Shown here: piece after piece, positions 48,501 through 63,100 of the stretch
How the letters are laid out: each line of letters opens with the position of its first letter
Position numbering within the stretch: position 1 is the first letter of the stretch
NCBI GenBank assembly: GCA_013398015.1
Contig: VZRR01007833.1
Location: 1,939,459 to 2,003,458, forward strand
DNA from: Oreocharis arfaki
Lineage: Eukaryota > Chordata > Aves > Passeriformes > Paramythiidae
Direction of reading: 5' to 3'
Length of the DNA: 64,000 bases
Program-made: the position numbers and the translations under genes
The notes under the pieces: generated by a model
The model's input: only the letters and a program-made list of their open reading frames with translations
Databases searched by the model: none
Told to the model about the DNA's origin: nothing

Positions 48501-51500
48501 TCATAAAGAACAAGATAAAAAGCAAGCCTCTGGACCAACCAAGACATTTAAGAAAAAGTCTGAGACATTAAAAGCTTAAAAAATGCTAGAACGGGTATTT
48601 CAACTACTTATCCCAATTCCAAAACGAAGTTTATCCATAAACCTAAAGGAAATAGAGCAGCTTTTCTGGCTTATGCAAGAAAGGGAGACATTTACAGAGT
48701 TTGTCCCATCTACAGGAACATAACAGAAGCCTCATGTGAAGCCATATCCTGACTACTCCAAGTTCCATCCACTTGACTGATTTTGAGTTTGTCTCTTCTG
48801 AACTACTAGCAACTCTTCTAACATTTGATTGAACAGAAATGTATTTATCTCTACCCTTAGAGAAATTGTCTAACTCCAGATTGGTCATGAATGCCTATTC
48901 TGTATTTAGTTCGTATCATCTCCCTATAGAAACCTCTCACTTCCAAGAAAGCAGAAACAAGCACTGCAATTTCATTCCTTTGCACCATAAACACAGTTTA
49001 GACAGCATAGTGACGAAGCTGAAATAAACTCTCTCTGGTGGTTTTATTTTTCCTCTAAGAAATAAAATATATCCACACTATTACTAGTATAAATGAAACA
49101 ATTTTACTGCTGTTTAGATACTAGTCACCATTTAGCCATGGTTACTGGATGATGACAAAGTGTTGCCCAAGTCTAAATACAGGAAACTTTAAGCTAAAGC
49201 CTGAAATATAAACAATTCCCAAACACTGTGCAAAGCTAGTCTCAACTGCAATTACTTTTCAAATACCTTCTGGACAATGGATACCAAATGAGTGAGTGTC
49301 TGTCTGGTGGGTCTGTTTGACCAGCAATCAGCCCTACAAAGATTAACTTACTGTTCATTAAAAAGTCTAGAGTAACAGTACAAAAGCAGGCTGAAAAAAA
49401 TGTTTCTAGGATTCACAGAAATCAATATTAAAGATCTCTCTACAAGTACTCATTATAGCAATCTACTGAAAAATATCAATTGTATCTCTGAATGTAAGTA
49501 AACTTTCGGTGTTAGCTGGAGTAAAAAATTCTAAATAATTAAATAAGAGTAACGTTCACATGACCAGACTTTGAAAAGGAAAAAAACAACCAGCCAAACC
49601 TGGCATCTCTCAAAGTTAATAAAAAGTGTGGAGGGGGTGTTTTTGGGACCAGTTAAAGAAGCCAAAAGATATATTCTGTCCCATTCTTCACCTCTTGAAC
49701 AAGGCAACTCCAATCTCCTGCTTACTCAAGGAGTGATGACACCTTAAGAAAAAGTAACTCTAGTATAAGGTGATCCTAGAGTATTGAGGTAGCCATTGAT
49801 TCCATTAACTATGGCCCTTAAAGTCATGCTTAGTGAAGTAAAAAACAACCCCCAAGCCACCAAACCTTTTATTTTCCTCTAGAAAGCACATTAGAACACA
49901 TTTCAAAACCCTGTATTTCTAATGTTCTGTGCGCTAGATAACTGTGTTACAGAAGAAAGGGAAAAGAAATGTTGCCAGTAGCAGCTCTGGCCTATCTCCA
50001 TAATTTGAAATAAGAACCACTCAAATTATATTCAACCACAGACTGATTTTTGACATCTACAGAAAACATCGCTGCTTAATAAATGAAAACTGAAGCATTG
50101 CATCTGCAGTTTAAGCAAACAACTGAGTAATGGCTCATGCTAAACCAAGGAGTGAATATATTACAGAGCAAGACTAAAGATCAGTTACTTGGTTTTGTCA
50201 GATGTTTTATCACTGTAATTTCTGTCCTTCCACCCCCACTTGTTCCTATTACTAAGTATTCTCATTCACTCTTACTTCTAAAAACTGCTTGTATAACCCC
50301 TTCAAGAACCTTCACATTTTCTCTACCATCTAACTTTGCTGTTAACAAAAGCAAAAGAAACAGAAGGGATTTTAAGTTTTGTCTCAAGATGATAAATTCA
50401 CGCACACCTAATGAACACACCATGTCTGGTTTTGCATTCATATCTTGATATTAACTTTTTTCCTAAACTGCAGTTTAAATTCAGACTCTTCTAGACCTTC
50501 TGTTTTATACAGTCTCATCTAAATGCCAGGCATTAGATAAGCAGAAAATTAAGCTACTCACAGGCTGGAGTTTAAGGTCATCCTCACTGTCTGAAAGCAA
50601 AAGCTGTAATATCCTCTCACCCGCATGAGGTTGTGTTTTGGGTTTTTAATGAAAAAGCAAGTGAACACAAAATAATATTCTTGAAAAATTTCCTCTGAGC
50701 TTGTCCCTAAGTGACCTAGTAAGTGGACTGACAAAGTGGGACAGGCATATGTAGGTCCCACATGCTGAACAGGAATTCTATAAAACCACAGGATCTGCAT
50801 CAGAAGCAAAAGCCAGAACAAACTTGTGTTGTCTCACTGGATATATTTTTTTCCATTTTTCTCCCAGTATTTCTTCCCCCATTACAAAACCTGCTCTTCA
50901 TAAGGTTTATGATACGCAAATACTCCTTCAGAATATACTGATTTTGAAGCCATGTTGTCCAAAACCCATGAGCAACTCCTGTGGACCTGTCAAACTTGGC
51001 AGAGGATGGGAGTGGTGAGGGGGTGTGAAATCAACTCAGTTTCTGGTACAGACACTATCAAGCAACCAAAAAGCAAAGAGTTTGTCTATCCCAGCAAAAA
51101 ATGACCAGTAGTTTCGTGAACACAAAAATGAGAATAGAGAACTGTAAGAACCTGTTTATACTAAACCAGGATTATTTTCTGCAAAGGGACAGCTGAAATA
51201 CAAGTTTCCAAATAATAAAGTCTACCCCCGAAATAACAAAAACCCAAACAACAAGACTTCACTCATGTTTACAAAATTCCATGTTTCAGTAGCACAATAA
51301 ATAGTGTTATCATCCCAAAAATTCTAAACAAGTAGAGCATGGGAACAGGGCTTCAGTGCCAGATGCCTAAAAGCAAGAGAAGAGGAGAGGACACTTCACT
51401 AAAATCACGGTGAGCAATTCAGTTGTAACCCCATATTTCAATTCTAATCCTCAAGCACCTGAGAGGCAAAAGACTAAGGAACACTGATTTAAACCAAGGG

Positions 51501-52106
51501 AGACGTGAGAGTCTCAACAAATCTGTATTTTTCAAATGAAGTTGGACTACAGCTTGCCAATTTACCAGAAGTCTTTATTATTCTCTAGAACTCTGAATCT
51601 GGAAATCAACAGGTAAAGCAAGACAAGAGATAAGGCAGATTTTCTCAGAGTAGGTATGTCTCACCTTCCACCCACGCAGGAGGGAATGAGAGTAACTGCA
51701 AGGTTCAACCAAACAAGTGGCAGTGCAGCAGGGAAGTGGGATCTGAACACATGGAACAGAGGGGAGCTTTTCCCTTGCCTCATGACAACAGCGAAGATTT
51801 GGAAAGCAGGACATTTTTAATGTTGTTCTTCAATTAATTTTTGTCTCTGGAAAAAAAATCCAGCTTATCAGTTTTCCTCCTCAATTTTGTTCTAAAAGTC
51901 AATCTGAGATAAATATGTGCAACTTAAAGCAGCGAGCGCTGCAGCTGAGACTTGTGTTAGCTGTGGCATTAGCACTCTCAAGGACTTTAACACCACCCTT
52001 CCTCCTGCCCCAAATTTGGCTACTGTCAACTTCATAAGCACAATCTTTTTAAATCCCAAAGTGCTTAAGGTTAAACAAGATCCGACTTTTAATGTAGAAT
52101 TCAACA

Positions 52107-52166
52107 GGGGGAAGGAGAAAGGAGAGAGGAGAGAGGAGAGAGAATTTGAGAGTAAGAGAGAGGAGC
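52107..52166 (+). repeat. Purine-rich (GGAGA)n-like low-complexity tract
   Basis: About 60 bases of almost pure A/G built from repeated GGAGAGA units, interrupted by a short ATTTGAG segment. It is polypurine on the plus strand and therefore polypyrimidine on the transcribed strand of R3HDM1. Confidence 0.8.
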
Positions 52167-53648
52167 TCCTAAGAACACTAGGAGTCAACACGTGATTTTT
52201 TACTTTCTTTCACATCTGTACAGCCAAGCATCTCTACTCAGATGGTATAATGGTATCATCAGACCCTAAAGGGACTTTAAACAAAATCAGCATCATATTT
52301 AATTATCTATGACTAGTTAGGGAAAAAAAAAAAGAGAAGATAATAATTTTCAATTAATGTTACATAAAAGGAAATCATTATTTTTTAAACAGTTAGGGCT
52401 GGGACCTGGAGTCGTCACTTGAGATGCAGCCTGCAATAATACAGATTGGATAGTGGGCTTTGCTAGATAAACAAAAGCTTTTTCAGAGATGCAACACTAA
52501 TTTTCAGAATGTTGCTAGGGCAACAGCAGACTGTAACAAGAATTTCTGAATAATGAGCAGGTGGCAATATACAAGATCTTAGATTCCTGACTAAATTATT
52601 TATACGTAATCGGGAATAGTGAGATTTCGAAAAGCAACAGCCTTATTCCACCACCACTAATGGAAATACCTCGTCTAGAATATTTATCAGAGTTCTAGAC
52701 AGGCATCTCTTTTTTGCTTTTACCATGATATGTAAGGCAAGATCACTAGTCTCACACCTTCAGCATAAAGAAGCAAAAGCAGTTATTTTGCATAAAATAC
52801 ACAATGTAAAAAAATAGTTTTTTCTAAGCCAAAGCTAAATCTAACTTTCTACCAAGATTCTCCTTGTACAGATTCAGTAATCCCAGAGGAATGGGAACAA
52901 ATCCTGGCAATTATGAAGTAAGGACCAGACTAACAGAAGAGAACTGGACATGCTTTATCCATCATGCATATCCACAGCAGGAATTTTGCCAGATATAAAA
53001 CGTTATGAGAGGAAGCCTTATGGGCAGTCTCAAGGCTATGCACTTGAAAAGCAATGGCAGCAAGATTTGGCAAAATTTTTGCTAATCTAAAACTTTCAAC
53101 TCTGCTAAGTCATTAAACTACTAACTACTACTAACAAACTCCATCACCTGGCTTTCCAAGTTTCTGATCAGCTGGTCAGCAAAGGCTTAGGTATCTGGAC
53201 AAGGCCAGCTGTAACATTATTCTTTTGCTGAATATGACAGAAAAAAACTATTTTAACTTATTCTAAGACTGAACTCTTTCTCCCTGTGAGTTCCCTGAGA
53301 CACTGTAATATATGCAAAAATCACAAACCTGGTCTACCTTTAAGGCTTTTTGTTGAAGATGTCTGTTTTAAATACCAATAAAATAGTAAGATTTGTAGTT
53401 ACTTTCAGCAAAGTTCCCAGTTTTCAGAGATTACCAGAGTCTGTGTATTGAGATATAAATTCACATGCCACGAGATAACTGTATATGAATGTTCATTAAT
53501 AAACTAGAGAGCTCTTTTACAAGTAGCTGACATTACCAGAAAAACTTTCCAAAACACAGTAAAAGATGGATAATCTAATTATTTGATATAATCATTTTGA
53601 TAAATACTCTTAATTCTCCATTAAGCCCCTCACAAGAAAGACATCAAG

Positions 53649-54097
53649 GTGCTGGTGTGTGCCCAGAGAAGGAATGGAGCTGTGAAGGGTGTGGAGCACA
53701 AGTCCTGTGAGCAGTGGCTGAGGGAGCTGGGGGTGCTCAGCCTGGAGAAGAGGAGGCTCAGGAGAGGCCTTATGACCCTAGAACTCCCTACCAGAAAGCT
53801 GTGGTATGGTGGGGGTCAGTCTCTTCTCCCAAGTAATAAGACCCAGGACAAGAGGAAATGGTCTCAAGCTGCTGGGGAGGTTTAGGAGAGATACTAGGAA
53901 AAATTTCTTCGTGGAAAGTGTCAAGCACTGGAACAGGCTTCCTGGGGAAGTGATAGAGACACCATCTCTGGAAAGATTTAAAAGATGGGCAGATGTGGTA
54001 CTTGGGGCCATGGTTTAGTGGTGGGCTTGGCAGTGCTGAGGGAAGGGTTGGTCTTTACGATCTTAGAGGTCTTTTCCAACCTAAATGATTCCATGAT
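53649..54097 (+). mobile_element. CR1 LINE 3'-end fragment
   Basis: Typical avian CR1 tail in plus orientation, antisense to R3HDM1. The hallmarks occur in the usual order: a GAGCTGGGGGTGCTCAGCC segment, CTGGAGAAGAGGAGGCTC, a translated C-terminal reverse-transcriptase remnant containing VKHWNRLPGEVIETPSLERF (positions about 53,906-53,965), then a GGTCTTTTCCAACCTAAATG-like end. It finishes in one decayed copy of the ATTCTATGAT-type terminal repeat. It is 5'-truncated, as most CR1 copies are, and has internal deletions and stops, so it is not active. No target-site duplication was found; CR1 usually lacks a clear one. Confidence 0.9.
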
Positions 54098-55699
54098 GCT
54101 GTTATTTTCTGTATGCAACTGTTTCAGTTTATCTGACTTTCAACTAATGTGCATTAATTTGAGGACAAGCCCTGGAACAAGACACACATTAAATTGTACT
54201 GTCATCATGTGTGACAGCTGTACAGACCTGAACAGCCCACAGACACCTAGAACGAGGTTTTAAACTGAAGTTCATCCAGTGAGATTCCACAGTTTAACAC
54301 CTGGTCAAGTTTCACCAGCAAAGTCTTCCGTGTCAGCAAAGCTTCTTGAATGAGGTTACAGCTAAAGCAATTCCAGAAGAATGTCCAGTGGAGACAGTCT
54401 AACTTACAGAAGATTAAAGTATTGGATTCTTACAGCTGGTCTTCCTGAATTGTTTATAAATGAGCTTCTGTCTTCTCCAGCAGCTTCAGTCTACACGAGT
54501 TTAACACCCAGTGCTGAGCAGTTCCCTGCACTGCAGTTGAATTCTGTAGATTCCTTTGTTCCACTTTCTGGTCAGAGGGAGGTAAGAACACAATTGCCTC
54601 ACTAATATGATGCGTCATGGAACAGCTGCTTAAGCATGATCTTAGATCTCAAAACTAAAGATCCTGGCAAAGTAGAGTAAAATGAGCATCTTGCTGCTTC
54701 CTTATGAACACTTCTGAAAGCACATCATCATCATCAGATCAGCAGCTTAATTGCCTGGACCCAGGCAAACGGGAAATAGAGAACTGATTCCTCAATTCCT
54801 CAACTGAAAAAACCAGGCAGCATCACATTCTGCCACCATGGAACTCATGCCTTGCAAAGATGTTTCATATTCTTAAGCAGCAGGGTGGTCAGTCAAGCAA
54901 GCAGTGCTAGCATTTACACTAAGTACCAATTTTTGTGCTGGCACAGGCTCTTTTCTCATGCTGTGATCACTGAAACAAGAAACCTGAACCATACACTATA
55001 CCTCTCCTTAGAGGGGTGGGAGGGGAAGAAAAACCTAACTTAATGAAGATTTGTTTTACAGTATGATGGATTTATTTTTTAATTTAAAAAAAATAGAAAC
55101 CTAGGAGAAATACTGTCACCACTGAGTTTACATTCTGAAGGATTTTTGTATCTCAAAGTTTAAATGAGAAACTAATGCAGTGCATTAGAACTCAGTGAAT
55201 TTCTTTGAGAAGTTTTCTGGAAAACTGATTTTTTGGACAAGTATAAGGGCATGAGGAAATTAAAAAATAAGAACCATTGTTTTCTTCAAAAATATTTCAA
55301 AGGCTACATGTCCGAGCAAGTGCAAATTTGACAGGAGAAAAAATACCCACCCTCAAAATGCAAATTCCAGATGCACTATTCCTGAGCTGAACACAGGCAC
55401 TAACACCCAATTCTGGGGGCAGAGAGGTTCTGAAAGCTTAAAAGAACAGGAAAGAAAATCTTTCTGGAAATCAGATTTTTCACATTTGAAGGGTGTTCGT
55501 TTACAACCTGTATTATGCTTTGTGTAACATATTCTGGAAGTGTGAGCAGACCAGAAGGTCAAGACTACAGCCTTTCTCTGTGGGACCAAAGATGGGGTAA
55601 GGAAAGGAGATGGTTTAAAGAGACAGCAAATTTTAACACTCCTCTACCACTGAACAAGAATCTTATTCATGTAGTCAGAATATTTAAGCAAAGGATTAT

Positions 55700-55730
55700 T
55701 AATAATTAATAGAATATCTATTAATAATTA
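55700..55730. repeat. Imperfect AT-rich inverted repeat
   Basis: Two 13-base arms, TAATAATTAATAG and CTATTAATAATTA, are complementary except at one position and flank the 5-base spacer AATAT. No known function; AT-rich introns produce such structures by chance. Confidence 0.6.
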
Positions 55731-57084
55731 TTAGAATTCTGCATTTCTCTGACCAAAAGGCTTTACTTTACAGGGACTTTGACATAGTCTCAGGCTACAA
55801 CAATCCAGGGGTTGAGGATAATCAGGCTGTCCTTGACATATAATTTCCTTATAAAGATATACAAGACATAGTTGAATTAGAATTTATTGTCATGTTTTAA
55901 TATATATTATGTAGCATTTAACAATGTTATGTGTATAAGGAATCATCTGTAAAACACCTGTGGAACTTGATCTCCCTAAGACACAGGGAAAAGAGGCTGG
56001 GAAGGGAAGAAAGCCCTTTAATACGGATAGCCACGAATTTAGCTGGAAGAATAAATGCAGAGAAGTAAAAAAACCCCAAAACAACGAAACAACAACTCAG
56101 AAGCATACAAAACAAAAAATAAAATCCACTCCAAAATACACTGGCCAACCAAAAGGTAAGCCTTGGAAGTCAGAAACAGAAGTTGCTAGTTAGAGTCAGA
56201 ACTTTCTAACCAAAGGTTCATTATCCATATAAACAGAAAAAGAACAAGTACACCAGAAAACCACTACAGCACATCTGAAACTGAATTTGAAAGAGTACAT
56301 TCAAAGGAAAAATAAGATTCAGAAACTAAGTGCTGAAGACACCATACCCACTAACTGCAGAAAATTAGAAGCCTCTCATCAGACCACAAAGGGTGAGACA
56401 AGGGTTTTTTTCAACAGTACAAAATACATGCTGGTATCATTTGATGTTGGAACAAAAAGCACAGAACTAAATATAAGGAAAAATAACTGTATGCCTGACT
56501 TCTAAACAAATTTTAAAAGAAAAAATTAATTAAAGGCACCAAAGTCAACAGAAAATGAGTTGACAGAAAAACATTGTAGCAGAAATTGAGCCAAACTGCT
56601 CTATTTAATAAAGTAATAATTCCTAGGAAAAATAAATGGAGTAGGCCTAATCTATCTGAATTACATGTAGTATTATAGAGGAAACTGATAAAGCAGAGAC
56701 AATGAAGATTAACAAAATTTAAATTTTAAAGATGCAACTACCATTCAATTTCTTCTCGGAAAAGCCACAGAAGTGCCATTCCAATAAAGCCTTGCTAAGG
56801 CCTTATATGGAAAATGGTATTTGCACTGATAAAAACTTGTATGGAAAACTTAATTTCATGTGGCTGCAGCAGATAATAGATGGGTAGAAGAGCTACTTAA
56901 TCTAGAGGAAAACTTTGCCACAAACCCATGTGTCTGTAAGTTTTCCACAGTCAGCCAGGCTGGAGGCCAGTAGATATCAGAACCAGATTTTACAACTGCT
57001 GTTCAGCATGCAAGAAGATAACTAGCAACTTAATTAACACTAAGATAAAGTTTGACACAGTTATGAAAGCATTATTTCCTGTAA

Positions 57085-57135
57085 GAAGAAGGGACTGGAC
57101 TAAATGACCCAGAGTCTCTCCTTCTATTCTTCAGG
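57085..57135 (+). mobile_element. Possible old CR1 3'-end remnant
   Basis: About 50 bases read GAAGGGACTGGACTAAATGA followed by a pyrimidine-rich stretch. This resembles the GGGTTGGACTAGATGACC-type box near the CR1 3' end. There is no terminal repeat and no upstream coding remnant, so this is a weak call that could be chance similarity. Confidence 0.3.
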
Positions 57136-60100
57136 CACATTCAGGCTGTGCACAGAGCAATGAGTTGCATCCTTTCCACAAACATTCCATTATATTACTG
57201 GTAATTACTGCTATTTAATACCAAGGTACCTGGGTGGCCTAGATTCAGTGGGAACCAAATGAAAATCTTTTTGTTCATCAGACTTTACTTTCAAAAGCCT
57301 GTTAAGCCCCCTTCTTAGGATCAAGAATTTTTCCTTAAAATTGAAAGAAACTGGAAAAAGACCACTTACTTGTACTTTATTTCTAAAGATTTCAAAGAAT
57401 AATTTAAAATCAATTTTATGTCCTCCCACATTTTATATGAGAGTCTGTCCTATAACATCAAACATATGTGAGAATCTATCTTCCTTATGGAAGTCATGCC
57501 TCCATTTAATCTATATACATATCAACCATAGTTCTAAAGTTCTAGTCACTGCCATTATAACCAGCTAACTGCAGCATATGCAGACATGAATAAAATAAGG
57601 ATACAGAAAACAACTCCTGACACTGCAAACAGCAGAGTCCCAAGGTTAATAAGTTATGAGCAGGATTAAAGCTGAGCCTGCTCACGTCACGCACCAGGAC
57701 TTTCTTACTGTTCATATCAAGAGCAGCCAGCCCATCAGATACACAGCCCCAGCCTGGGCAGGTGTGACACAGACCTGCAGGACACTGCTGCCTTTCTGGA
57801 ACATGCACACACAAAGCATTTAGATGGACAACTAAGAACCCTATCAGATCCTTGTGATCTCAGTCAAGCAACAGGCTTTAGAATCGCCACCACTGATCTA
57901 AACCATTCCTCAATCCACACATTGTCTGACCAGAGCTGAAAAATCTTCTCAAGGTCTCCCATCCCCAATTATTCCACATGTTAAAATGGGCTAAACTGTT
58001 CCTTGCTTAAAAGTAGTCTGTATTTCTTTGCATACTGGAAAACAGGACAAGAAAAAAGAGTTACTGAAAGAATACCTACACATCTATATTTCTTGATCTT
58101 TATGGAACATTACAATTTTAAGCCTTCACACTGCTATGGACCAAGGAAGAGAGACACAAACCCAGCTTCTAACAGTGTCCAATATTTCAACAGAAAAGGC
58201 CAGATAAAAAGCTGATTGTGTTCTGAGTTGGGACAGCTTCCACTACTATTTTGATATGCAGGTCTTAATAAGGACTACTGCTCTTTGTGTTTTTCAAATC
58301 ACACTTTGCAGTGTCAGGAAATACAAGATTATGTAGCAACTAATGGGATGTCATCATGGTGAATGATGAACAGCCAACTGTTGGAATACCATACATTGTA
58401 TTAACTGAGTTAGCCCAGTAATATCATTTATTCTTTTCATATTACTACTTTAAGAATTTAGTCTAATGGTACCATTTGAAGCTAAGAAATCTTCCTCAAA
58501 ACATGGTATTATTTAGTCTTATGTATTTAATTCATTACTAGGTAAGCTCAGTCTGGACTCAGTTGCTTCTCCCAGTAACAAGAAAGTCCACATAAAAACA
58601 GGTGTTCCTCTCCAGAAGCCAGTATTTGAAACTAGAGGGAAACAAAACATTCCCACATGAAGTATTAGGATGAAAATCATAACATCTTTTTAAGTTAACA
58701 CAATAGTTTGGGTGAAAGATTCACATCCTTTTGTTAGACCACAAGTCTAACCAGACTGCAGTAGCATTCCTACAGCAGCTTCCATAAAGTCACTTAACAG
58801 CTTTCCAGGTACTGGGAGTCCTTTTCCTCCTGCAATCCAAATCACACAGATGACATCTCAGAGCAATACTGGCACTGCTTTGTGGTACAACTTCAAACCC
58901 TTGAAAGAGCAGTTTATTTTTCCATGACAATAATGCAATGCACAACCAAACACGCAGCTAGAAGCCTTTTTAGAGATTAGGTGCAATGAAAATACATTAA
59001 AGATCACTTTGATGTGCTTAAAACAAAGAAGAAACCACAACACCTAAACTAAGAGACTAATAACTTGTAATCTTCATTATGAGTGAAAATTAAGGGCTCA
59101 TTACAGTCAATTCTAACAGTAAAAATACTATCAGCAGATACTTGGAGTATCTAATTGTCATTTTACCAGTTTCTGCCACCAAGTATATGCAACACTCAGT
59201 AATACAAGAAAATTATTCCATTTCCCTTGGTTTTTCCTTGGAAAGCCATTAGGAAAAAGTTCTTATTCAGGAATAGTCTGACTTCCCAGGTGGAAGAAGG
59301 ATAAGGACCCATCAACCGAAAAAGGCAAACCAGGTTTTATTTTTAGTCTAACTACTGCCAATGTGTGTAGCTTTGCTAACCAATCCATGTACTTCTGAAG
59401 GAAGACAGAAACTGGTGAGGGCTTGTTTCTTGCTTTAAGTTATGGAATAGATTTAATGGGTTACAAAAGAAAGGGAGAAAAAGATTCTAATCGTAGCAGC
59501 AAGCTGTACTCTTTTTAAACACCTACAGAACACACTGAACCTGAAATGGAGCTCTTCATCCAAAAGATCGAGGGATTAACAATGCTTTAAAGGGAAAAGG
59601 CTTTTTTCTGTACCTTCTGTCGAAATGCTTCAAATCATCCTGTGATAACATGGACAAGAATTCCCCACAAACTGTGTACTCATTTTGCTACTGCCTCATT
59701 TGGGTACAAAAACTGAACATTTGCTCCAATCCAGCAATTTTCCAATGCCTCTCGAAACTCCTGCCGTACCTCCACAAGAACATACCAAATTCTTCTGAGT
59801 TCACTTAGAACATAAAACCAGATGGAAATCTGCCTGTGGATCCAGCATCGGTCAACGATGCAACTGCTCCCAGCTTCTCAGCACCAGCAGGAGGTTTTGA
59901 TGCCCAAGGCTCTGACAGAAGAAAGGACTGTGAGAACACTCCTCAATCTGCTGTTGGCAGAAGCACTCGAATTAGTTCAAACTTCATTCACCAGCTGCAC
60001 ACCAACAGCCTTTTCCAGATTCAGCTGCACTAAAGAAGTCACTGATCTCACTTCCAGTCACCATTTCCTCCATCTGCCAGTTAAACTGCTCCTCCAAGTC

Positions 60101-63100
60101 TCCCAATAGATGTTTCAATTCGATAGAATAAGAGACCTACATCTTACACAGCTGAAAGTTCAGAAAGTGCTCCCTATAACAGCTCATTAAACAGAGTAGA
60201 GGAGGTGGCAGAGGGCAGGAACAAAAAGCCAAGGATATGGCGCCACGATGGCCTCTTTCACAGCAGCAGGTATTGCAAGGACTGCATCTATTTATGTCTT
60301 GCTTCACTTAACATAAATTAAAATGCTTTAGTTGGATACCTACAGCAACCTATCACACCTCACTTGGCTGGGAACAATTCTTACAATGACTGTGGTAGGT
60401 TAACTGCTAACTAATTATACAGAACATTTTCTACAAAAACACAAAATTCAGTACCGCATTTTTGCTAAACCAAACCCAGAGATGACATCTTCTACATTTA
60501 TGCCTTTTAGAGGTTATTTTTTGACTCAGAGATGCAAGGTATCCAAAACTATGCTTTCAAAATGAAGGAGCAACTATTTAGTCACAGCTTTTAAGATATT
60601 TATGACATTTGTCCTGACAAGCTTCAGCCTTCAGACCATTCTGTACACAACTGGACAAAGACCTTTCATACATGGCTGTACAAACTTGCTAACAAACCTG
60701 AGGAAGGGGCAGAGAAGTTGAGAGTATAAAATAAATACAAGACAGAATTCTATTTTATGCACAAATTCAAGCTACAGAATAAAGAATAATAAGAACTGTT
60801 GTTGGTAAGGAGAGTAAAGATGAAAAAAGACAGATGGAAAACGTAGTATACAATTGTTTATGCAGAAACCAATGGCTTCTAAGAGGTAATGCCCCATTTC
60901 CTTACAGAGATCCTAGACCAAGAGTAGAAAAGAAACCCGGGAATAAGCACCCTACAGCCATATCAAATCTTCACTTCGCTTTAGCAGTCTGGATCCAAAC
61001 ATACAATAACCAAATATTCTTGGAAACTTAATTCTATATATTGGAGAAAAGTGCATATCATAAAATGACACGTTGACAGGATTCTCATAATACGTACATT
61101 AAACTGCAGGAGACTAACTTATGCACAAGATTAGCAGTGCAGGCTGTTCTGCAATTAAGGCCGCTGCCCTTCATAAATCTGTTTCCAGACATTATTTTCT
61201 CTAAAACACTCCTTCAACAAGTTATGAAATCGAAATAAGATTAGAGGCAGGCTCAAAGTGCCGTTTCCCCAACAATATTTAATCATAATCTGTTGCTGAC
61301 TTATCATCTCCCAGAAACAGAGCTTTCCAATACCACTCTCCAAAATCTCCTAACATTGTTATAGAGCACATTCGTCCATCACCTCAAAGAAAAGTCAAGG
61401 AGGATTCACAAAGAACCACATAACTCCACCTTTAAGGGGCTCCCATAGACGCTACCTACCAGCCAGAGTAAACACCACATTAAGGCACTAACATCGATTC
61501 CTCTTGCCTGAAGAATATGGTGTGAATGACCTTATTATTCAGGTCTTCACTGCCAAACGACTCCTCTTTCCATCACTAAAAGGTTCAATGTGGAATGCAG
61601 CATTTAACAAAAGCCCCTGGGTCATTCCTAGCTGGCCATTCCTAGGTGGGATGGGCACGGGAAAACTGCCACAAAAAGCCTGACTGGGGTCAACACCTCT
61701 GCAGTCCTTCAGCCCAGTGATGCCAGGATTACAGGATATTTTCCCACTCCTATCGAAAGCTCATTAGCTGTCACACCCACGAATTACAGCACTTCGTATT
61801 TACTGGCTACTGCTTAACTCTCTTCGTATCTTTGCAATGAGAATTCGAGTACGCTGAAGAATTTCAGATCCAAATCACTTCAACGAATCACGACATCCAA
61901 ATGTACTGATTAGTTCATATTTTTATCCACGTAGGAAAAGTTAGAGCATAGAATTGTCTAGCTCACCAAAACTGAACCATGCTGTCAATAAATACTGAAA
62001 GATTTTTATAAGATGGACTGTATGCCACATTATAGCCAATTCAAAGTTTACGTTGCTCCCTTACCTGACAACTCACTCTCAGGGAACATGGCGTCAAAAG
62101 GCCAATTTTCCCAAAGTGTCCAAAAAATGCAACTGTATCAGCTACTTTTAAAAGCCTGGAATGCAGCACCTTGAAACTTTGAACACATAAAGGTCTTTAA
62201 AAAGATGTGGTGCTACATGTCTTAGTCAAATTAACTCTGTGGAGAAGTAGTAATGCGAAAGTGGCGATACAAAGACATGAACTGGAATTAACAGAGGCCA
62301 CTGTAGCAAACTGACAGCACCTTCTAACTGAGTTAACCCCAAAACCACGGCATTTGTGTTGTACCCGGAGCTGAGCCTAGAGCACTTGACCTAAACCATG
62401 CCGCTGGTTTGAAGCAGTTTCACGGACAGACTTTACCAAGTAACACAAAATAAAGACTATGGTGTAAGGCAAATAAACTGAAATATAAGAAGAAATCAAA
62501 ACCAAAAACTTAAACTAAGTTAAAAGAAGAGAAAAGGCATAGGCAGAATTACATTTTAGATGAGAAAGAGCAAAGTAGTAGCACCAGTCTCCTCAACTTT
62601 TCCTTTATTCTTCTTAACATACAAAATTAAAATATAAACAGACAACCACTGAAGCAGATTTAGTGACTGACCCTTCCCAAGTCTTTAACAAATAGTTCCT
62701 GGAACACTGCTAACAAACCTAACCCAGTACACTGCACCCCTCTCAAAATTACTGGTATTTAGTCAAATCTATTTTTACTCACAAGTTAAGTACTAGTTGA
62801 TCTTGATAGCAATTTACAGCTTTGTAAAATTAAGAGTGGCCATACAGTACAGTTACAAGTACTACATTTTTGAACTTCCAAGATTTAAAAGGACACAAGT
62901 CCTAACATTATCTTTGTCATGGGGACTTCTGTAAATCGAAGAGTACAAGCGATAAGTTACTTAATTTCTACAAAATATTCAAACCCTTGACATCACAGTA
63001 CTTAATGTAAAACAAAGGTTTAATATTAGCTGCATGCCAAGCCAATGGAAGACTGTCAAAGAAAATGTGCTTCCATAGCCATTTCTTTCTCCTGAACAGC

